Assembly: GCA_025920305.1 (NCBI GenBank)
Contig: JAPDMB010000019.1
Coordinates: 1 to 9,463, forward strand
From: Candidatus Parvarchaeota archaeon
Lineage (GTDB): Archaea; Nanobdellota; Nanobdellia; Parvarchaeales; Parvarchaeaceae
Reading direction: 5' to 3'
DNA: 9,463 nt
Positions 6,531 through 9,463 of this stretch are shown one piece after another. Position 1 is the stretch's first letter. Each line of letters opens with the position of its first letter. Position numbers and translations under genes: made by a program. The notes beneath the pieces were generated by a model that saw only the letters and a program-made list of their open reading frames with translations, made no database searches and was not told the origin of the DNA.

Positions 6531-6540
6531 ATTATAAATC
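6531..6540 (-). promoter_or_regulatory. TATA box for the secretion operon (near-leaderless)
   Basis: The minus strand reads AGATTTATAATC about 30 bases before the ATG at 6505. Initiation 24-26 bases downstream of the box centre would leave a leader of only a few bases, in keeping with the absence of a Shine-Dalgarno site. Confidence 0.6.
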
Positions 6541-6585
6541 TTAATCTGACATCCTAAAGCCGCCTCAAATCCGGACCTTCTTCTG

Positions 6586-7299
6586 TCATATTATCCTTGC
6601 CAATTTCGAGACGAAAACCAAAACTGCAAGGGCCGCAAAGAGGTAGACGGATATCATAAGACTTATGAAGGAGAGCACAAATATCAGCAGCATCACGGCG
6701 GCGATTATCCCGTACATGAAAACGTTGTGGTAGAACAGGTAGAGCCCCTCAAGTTTGTGGTAGGGGAGGATGCTCACAAAGGAGAGGAAGAGGAGGAAGG
6801 CGCCGGACTGGTAGAACAGCTCCTGCGAGTACATCCCTCCCTCAAAGATCAAAAGCAGGCCTGTGCCGATGAAGATCAGGGAGACCAGGAGGGAGACGTA
6901 TGTCTTCTCCTTATTGGAGGTCTCCTGCGCCTTTACGCCGCTTAATGTCCTTCTGTTCCTCGCGTACTCCAGCGAGCCCAGGACCGGGAAGAGTGCGGAG
7001 AACCCGGACAAAGATGCTCCGAGGGTTATTATGATGGATATCAGCAGACCCATGTACCAGAAATTGTATGAGACGGACATGTCAAAGCGCCTCGCGATCA
7101 GTTTCCTCGGGACCATGACCATGAAGGAGAGGAATGCGGACATGAGGATATAAGCTGGTATCATCGGGATACTGAAGGCCTGTATATCCGCCACAAACAG
7201 CAGGAAGACGAAGCCTAGTATCAGCAGGAAGGAATATATGTTCCTCTTCTGCTTCATCACCAACCCCCTGAATCTGCCTAAATATGAACTAGCTCTCAT
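6586..7299 (-). CDS. Membrane protein resembling a site-2 protease (M50) without catalytic residues
   Basis: The 237-residue protein has about six membrane segments: near 20-40, 46-65, 80-107, 133-151, 162-180 and 193-230, the last probably two. Its order of motifs recalls archaeal M50 site-2 proteases. A helix ending KLIARRF (66-72) sits where HELAH-K-x-x-A-x-R normally stands, FWYMGLLISIIITLGA (80-95) matches the usual 'GLL' segment, and LPYHKLEG (178-185) stands where LP-x-x-P-L-D-G is expected. The zinc ligands are missing. The HExxH site reads VMVPR (61-65), and the Asp of the third motif is Glu184. If the likeness is right it is a pseudoprotease, which might bind membrane proteins without cutting them. 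Otherwise it is simply an unknown polytopic protein. The ATG at 7299 lies four bases after the stop of the surface-protein gene, so the two form an operon. A second ATG at 7257, behind AGGGGG, is possible. Confidence 0.6.
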   Translation of the reverse strand: MRASSYLGRFRGLVMKQKRNIYSFLLILGFVFLLFVADIQAFSIPMIPAYILMSAFLSFMVMVPRKLIARRFDMSVSYNFWYMGLLISIIITLGASLSGFSALFPVLGSLEYARNRRTLSGVKAQETSNKEKTYVSLLVSLIFIGTGLLLIFEGGMYSQELFYQSGAFLLFLSFVSILPYHKLEGLYLFYHNVFMYGIIAAVMLLIFVLSFISLMISVYLFAALAVLVFVSKLARII

Positions 7300-7303
7300 A
7301 TGC

Positions 7304-8365
7304 TCATCCCTTCCTATAGTGCCTCAGATGGATATAGACCACGATCAGGACTATCCCCACCGTAAGGATCACATAAAATATGTATCCGATGAGATCATTC
7401 ACGTACGAAACCGGAGAGGTTGGGGCCGAGTACACCGTCTCCGTTATCCTCTTCCCGTCTGCGCCGGTGTAGCTTACCCTCACGGACTCCACGGTGCTCC
7501 TCGGTAGGGTCACGTTTATAGACGTCTGGTTTGGCTCTACCATGAAACTTCTTGAAAGGGAGAAAGTCCCATCGACCGTATCCAGCAGGAAGACCGCCGT
7601 CAGATTGACCGGCACATCGTTGCCGTTTATGAAGCTGAAGGTATAGTACGTGAAGTTTCCCGATGAGACTTCCGTGCTCTTGTTCGTGAAGCTCATGTTG
7701 ACTACAGGCTCGAAGAGATAGAGGTCGAAGCTCCTCTGGAAATACGAGCCGTTGAAAGAGACATTGAAGGGGAAGACTGCGCTCGCCTTTGTAAGGCTTG
7801 TATTGACAGCTACCGATATCTGATAGGTTTCCCCGGGCCCTATATCAAAATGCTGGTCGTAGTTCGAGACGCTGAAGTCTATGCCCTTCACTATCGGCAG
7901 CGACCAGCGGACTGACAGAGGCGTATTGCCCGAGTCAAAGACCGACAGGTTAAAGGCCGCCGAGCCGTTGAAAACCGGCTGCTCCTCCGGTGTCCTGAAA
8001 CCCAGATCCGGATACGGCCTTATATAGACCTCTGAACTTGAGCACAGAGGTTTGGTCAGCACGGAGAATGAGCCGCACAGCCTGTAGCTGCCGTATTGGA
8101 TGTTCGAGACGTTGTAGATGACTGTCTCTGTGATGTTCTGATTCGCAGCCAATACCCCGCTGCTTATATTTGTACCGTTCAAAGACAGCTCGTATGTGGA
8201 ATTCATCTGGGAGGAGTAGGATACGCTGATGTATAGGTTTTGATCCATGCCTACGGAGGCGTTGACTGCGCTTATGGATACACGGATCGCGCCTGCTGCA
8301 TGCGACGCACCGAAGGCTATGGACAGCGCTAAGATGAGTGAAAATATTATATACGCTCTCTCCAT
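7304..8365 (-). CDS. Secreted, membrane-anchored surface protein with many N-glycosylation sequons
   Basis: This 353-residue protein has a signal peptide (residues 1 to about 24, core IIFSLILALSIAFGASHAAG). A long extracellular part follows, rich in Ser, Thr, Asn, Val and aromatic residues in alternating beta-strand pattern. One C-terminal membrane helix (about 325-346) ends in a basic tail HLRHYRKG. I count 17 N-x-S/T sequons (such as NAS, NGT, NIS, NVS, NFT, NQT), so the ectodomain is probably heavily glycosylated by an AglB-type transferase. Cys97 and Cys108 could form a disulfide. The stretches around 118-220 and 220-300 look like immunoglobulin-like or CARDB/NEW3-like beta-sandwiches, which is inference. 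It is not a pilin, as no type III signal peptide is present. It heads a two-gene operon with the S2P-like protein. The ATG at 8365 lies just after a TATA box. Confidence 0.82.
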   Translation of the reverse strand: MERAYIIFSLILALSIAFGASHAAGAIRVSISAVNASVGMDQNLYISVSYSSQMNSTYELSLNGTNISSGVLAANQNITETVIYNVSNIQYGSYRLCGSFSVLTKPLCSSSEVYIRPYPDLGFRTPEEQPVFNGSAAFNLSVFDSGNTPLSVRWSLPIVKGIDFSVSNYDQHFDIGPGETYQISVAVNTSLTKASAVFPFNVSFNGSYFQRSFDLYLFEPVVNMSFTNKSTEVSSGNFTYYTFSFINGNDVPVNLTAVFLLDTVDGTFSLSRSFMVEPNQTSINVTLPRSTVESVRVSYTGADGKRITETVYSAPTSPVSYVNDLIGYIFYVILTVGIVLIVVYIHLRHYRKG

Positions 8366-8381
8366 AACTATACGAATAGTT
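8366..8381. promoter_or_regulatory. Inverted repeat AACTAT-ACGA-ATAGTT abutting the start codon of the surface-protein gene
   Basis: Perfect six-base arms flank a four-base centre between the TATA box and the ATG at 8365, where a repressor could block transcription initiation. The sequence is AT-rich and short, so chance is possible. Confidence 0.35.
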
Positions 8382-8387
8382 ATAAAA

Positions 8388-8395
8388 TATATATA
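8388..8395 (-). promoter_or_regulatory. TATA box for the surface-protein operon
   Basis: The minus strand reads GTATATATATTTTATAAC. The TATATATA part centres about 26 bases before the ATG at 8365, which predicts a leaderless mRNA. No Shine-Dalgarno site is seen. Confidence 0.55.
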
Positions 8396-8433
8396 CTATT
8401 GTTTTACTCCTTCCTTGCCCTAGAAGAGAAGCA

Positions 8434-8440
8434 TTTAAAA
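8434..8440 (+). promoter_or_regulatory. TATA box for the plus-strand gene (divergent promoter)
   Basis: TTTAAAA, preceded by the purine-rich AGAAGAGAAGC that could serve as a BRE, centres about 29 bases before the ATG at 8466. The transcript would start within a few bases of the ATG, and no ribosome-binding site is present. Confidence 0.5.
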
Positions 8441-8465
8441 GCGTTCGACTGCTATGTATTAAGAG

Positions 8466-8789
8466 ATGGAAAAGAAGGATGAACTGGTGCTTACCTTTTA
8501 CCATGTCGGCCTCGTGAAAGAGGTTGTCCCTGGAAAAGAGCCTAAGGACCGCAAAGTTGTCGTCGAGATGTGGGATCAGAACCTTGTCATATGCCCTGCC
8601 GGGGTCCTGAAGGCTGAAAGCGGCAGCTACGTGATCGTGAAATTTGACGGGATAGTGCAGGGGCAGAACATACTAATGCATCCCAATGTCGTCTCCGATG
8701 TTCTTGAGAAAGAGAATGGGGAGAGGATATGGGATATGTACAAGGATTTCTACTCGCGTGTGAAACCCTCCCATCCCTTGACTGGATAG
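8466..8789 (+). CDS. Hypothetical protein, 107 residues
   Basis: I do not recognise this protein. It is the only plus-strand gene in the window. It looks like a small soluble beta-rich domain: strands at about residues 6-13 (ELVLTFYHVG), 29-36 (RKVVVEMWDQ) and 39-50 (NLVICPAGVLKA), then SGSYVIVKFDGI (52-63). A helix follows (76-96, NVVSDVLEKENGERIWDMYK), and the end is SRVKPSHPLTG. There is no signal peptide or membrane segment. Codon use is similar to that of the secretion genes, and the frame is intact from an ATG fitted to a TATA box 29 bases upstream, so I take it as real. It diverges from the surface-protein operon and might share control with it through the 100-base region between them. 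Confidence 0.72.
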   Translation: MEKKDELVLTFYHVGLVKEVVPGKEPKDRKVVVEMWDQNLVICPAGVLKAESGSYVIVKFDGIVQGQNILMHPNVVSDVLEKENGERIWDMYKDFYSRVKPSHPLTG

Positions 8790-8836
8790 GGCGGATTATA
8801 GGGTCTGAAGGGACTTAAAGCGCAGGACTCCATTCT

Positions 8837-9115
8837 TCAAGGCAGCTGACTGAAAAAATTTATATTTTTTAAATCAAAAGCACAGTAGGATATAAGATAA
8901 AAAAATCGAATATCAAAGCATTCAGTGAAATTTAAAAGTATGAGCTGGAGCTTCGCACCGCCTATGGGCGCAATGGAAGCGAATGAAATTGGATAAGAGC
9001 CGATGATAAAATTCAACTTATAGATACTGTGTCTGCTCCTGCTGTATGAACGATAAATCCAAGCGGAGCCTGCATTTGATACCTTACCGCTCAAAAAATA
9101 AAGTTTAGCTGCATT
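8837..9115 (-). other. Open frame after the propeller gene, possibly a decayed propeller blade
   Basis: This frame stays open from just after the TAG at 9118 to a TGA at 8837, in the same frame as the propeller fragment. It contains GSAWIY, SIYKLNFIIGSYP, then A-S-I-A-P-I-G-G-A-K-L, which can be laid over the propeller pattern GGATVS, SVFKTISVGSYP, A-I-T-P-N-G-Q-Y-V with a two-residue insertion. The likeness is weak. The DNA is AT-rich and the only start is a TTG at 9094, so I do not call it a gene. Otherwise 8790-9115 holds no gene that I can see. Confidence 0.25.
8853..8870. terminator. Possible bidirectional U-rich terminator
   Basis: AAAAAATTTATATTTTTT gives a T-run on both strands, between the plus-strand gene ending at 8789 and the minus-strand propeller remnant. 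Archaeal transcription often stops at such T-runs without a hairpin. Confidence 0.35.
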
Positions 9116-9463
9116 CTAACACACACTTCCGAGCGGACCGTAGTTGATGCCGCATGGGTCGGCGGGCGTGCCCGTTATCGTCGCCACAACCTGATTCGAG
9201 GATGTGGAGATGACTGAGACTGTGTTACTGCCAATATTAGCAACGTAGACGTACTGGCCATTGGGGGTGATGGCGACACCTTAAGGATTAGTGCCGACGG
9301 AGATTGTGGAGATGACGGAGTTGGTGGATGTGGAGATGACTGAGACGGTGGCACCGCCATAATTAGCAACGTAGACGTACTGGCCGTTGGGGGTGATGGC
9401 GACACCCCAAGGATAAGAGCCGACGGAAATCGTTTTGAAAACAGATTTGTTTGATGTGGAGAT
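9116..9463 (-). pseudogene. YVTN-type beta-propeller repeat protein, C-terminal part, broken by an in-frame stop
   Basis: Reading from the window edge, the frame gives SVGSYPWGVAITPNGQYVYV, then ANYGGATVSVIST and a second blade. This is the usual pattern of YVTN/NHL-like beta-propeller blades of surface proteins. At 9283-9281 the codon that is TGG (Trp) in the blade before is TAA. After it the same frame continues cleanly (GVAITPNGQYVYVANIGSNT) for 54 codons to a TAG at 9118-9116, ending CGINYGPLGSVC. The conserved frame beyond the TAA shows that the stop is recent or a sequence error. Otherwise the product is shortened by about one blade. The start and most of the gene lie outside the window. 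Intact relatives would be exported surface proteins, but no export signal is visible here. Confidence 0.75.
9201..9463 (-). repeat. 126-base direct repeats encoding 42-residue propeller blades
   Basis: Copies start at 9201, 9327 and 9453 (partial) with an exact 126-base period, seen from GATGTGGAGATGACTGAGAC and CAACGTAGACGTACTGGCC. Long stretches are identical at the DNA level, including third codon positions, which suggests recent duplication or gene conversion. Confidence 0.85.

Noticed and set aside
7950..8504. A 184-codon minus-strand frame overlapping the surface-protein gene and its promoter
   Set aside because: It runs across two TATA boxes and the start of the plus-strand gene, and its translation is basic and low in structure, unlike the signal-peptide-bearing frame beside it.
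8940..9030. A possible C/D-box small RNA (GATGATA and a CTGA nearby)
   Set aside because: The C box does not fit RTGATGA exactly and there is no consistent C'/D' pair at suitable spacing.
9175..9405. A 76-codon minus-strand frame rich in Ser and Pro
   Set aside because: It is a shifted frame of the propeller repeats; its Ser-Pro repetition is a by-product of the 126-base repeat.

Overview
The window looks like a piece of an archaeal chromosome. Four things point that way: a tRNA-Val gene with an intron in a bulge-helix-bulge fold after position 37; TATA boxes placed about 25-30 bases before start codons, so that several mRNAs would be nearly leaderless; GGTG(A) ribosome-binding sites; and a secretion-ATPase gene followed by two separate GspF/TadC-type membrane genes, an arrangement familiar from archaeal type IV pilus-like systems. 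The short genes and a surface protein rich in N-glycosylation sequons also fit. A DPANN lineage is possible, but I cannot fix the phylum from this sequence.

Layout, right to left, since nearly all genes lie on the minus strand. The right end (9463-9116) is the 3' part of a YVTN-type beta-propeller gene built of 126-base repeats and broken by an in-frame TAA. A possible decayed continuation lies at 9115-8837. One plus-strand gene of unknown function (8466-8789) faces away from a minus-strand pair across a divergent promoter region. That pair is a sequon-rich, membrane-anchored surface protein (7304-8365) and a polytopic membrane protein that resembles a site-2 protease lacking its catalytic residues (6586-7299). 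Next comes a compact operon for a Tad/T4P-like machine: ATPase (4988-6505), TadB-like (4081-4986) and TadC-like (3039-4079). tRNA-Val(CAC) follows only 8 bases after the last stop codon.

Downstream is a second operon on the same strand: an MFS-type transporter (1643-2854), a 103-residue protein I do not recognise (1314-1625) and a DsrE-like protein (918-1283). The last two are in one frame, separated by a TGA and a short linker.

The left end (1-917) is much more AT-rich than the secretion operon: 14 of 60 bases are G or C at 541-600, against 35 of 60 at 4501-4560. It looks like an accessory or acquired region. It holds a TnpB N-terminal stub, a start-less reading frame just upstream of it, and the first 176 codons of an unfamiliar protein that turns into exact 18-residue repeats.

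The ATPase would power assembly or retraction of a pilus or other secreted fibre through the two platform proteins, but no pilin or prepilin peptidase is visible. The neighbouring surface-protein and pseudo-protease pair may work at the same membrane, but that link rests on adjacency alone. The points I find most worth following are the pseudo-S2P with its glycoprotein partner, the 18-residue repeat protein, the interrupted propeller, and the TGA between the unknown gene and the DsrE gene.
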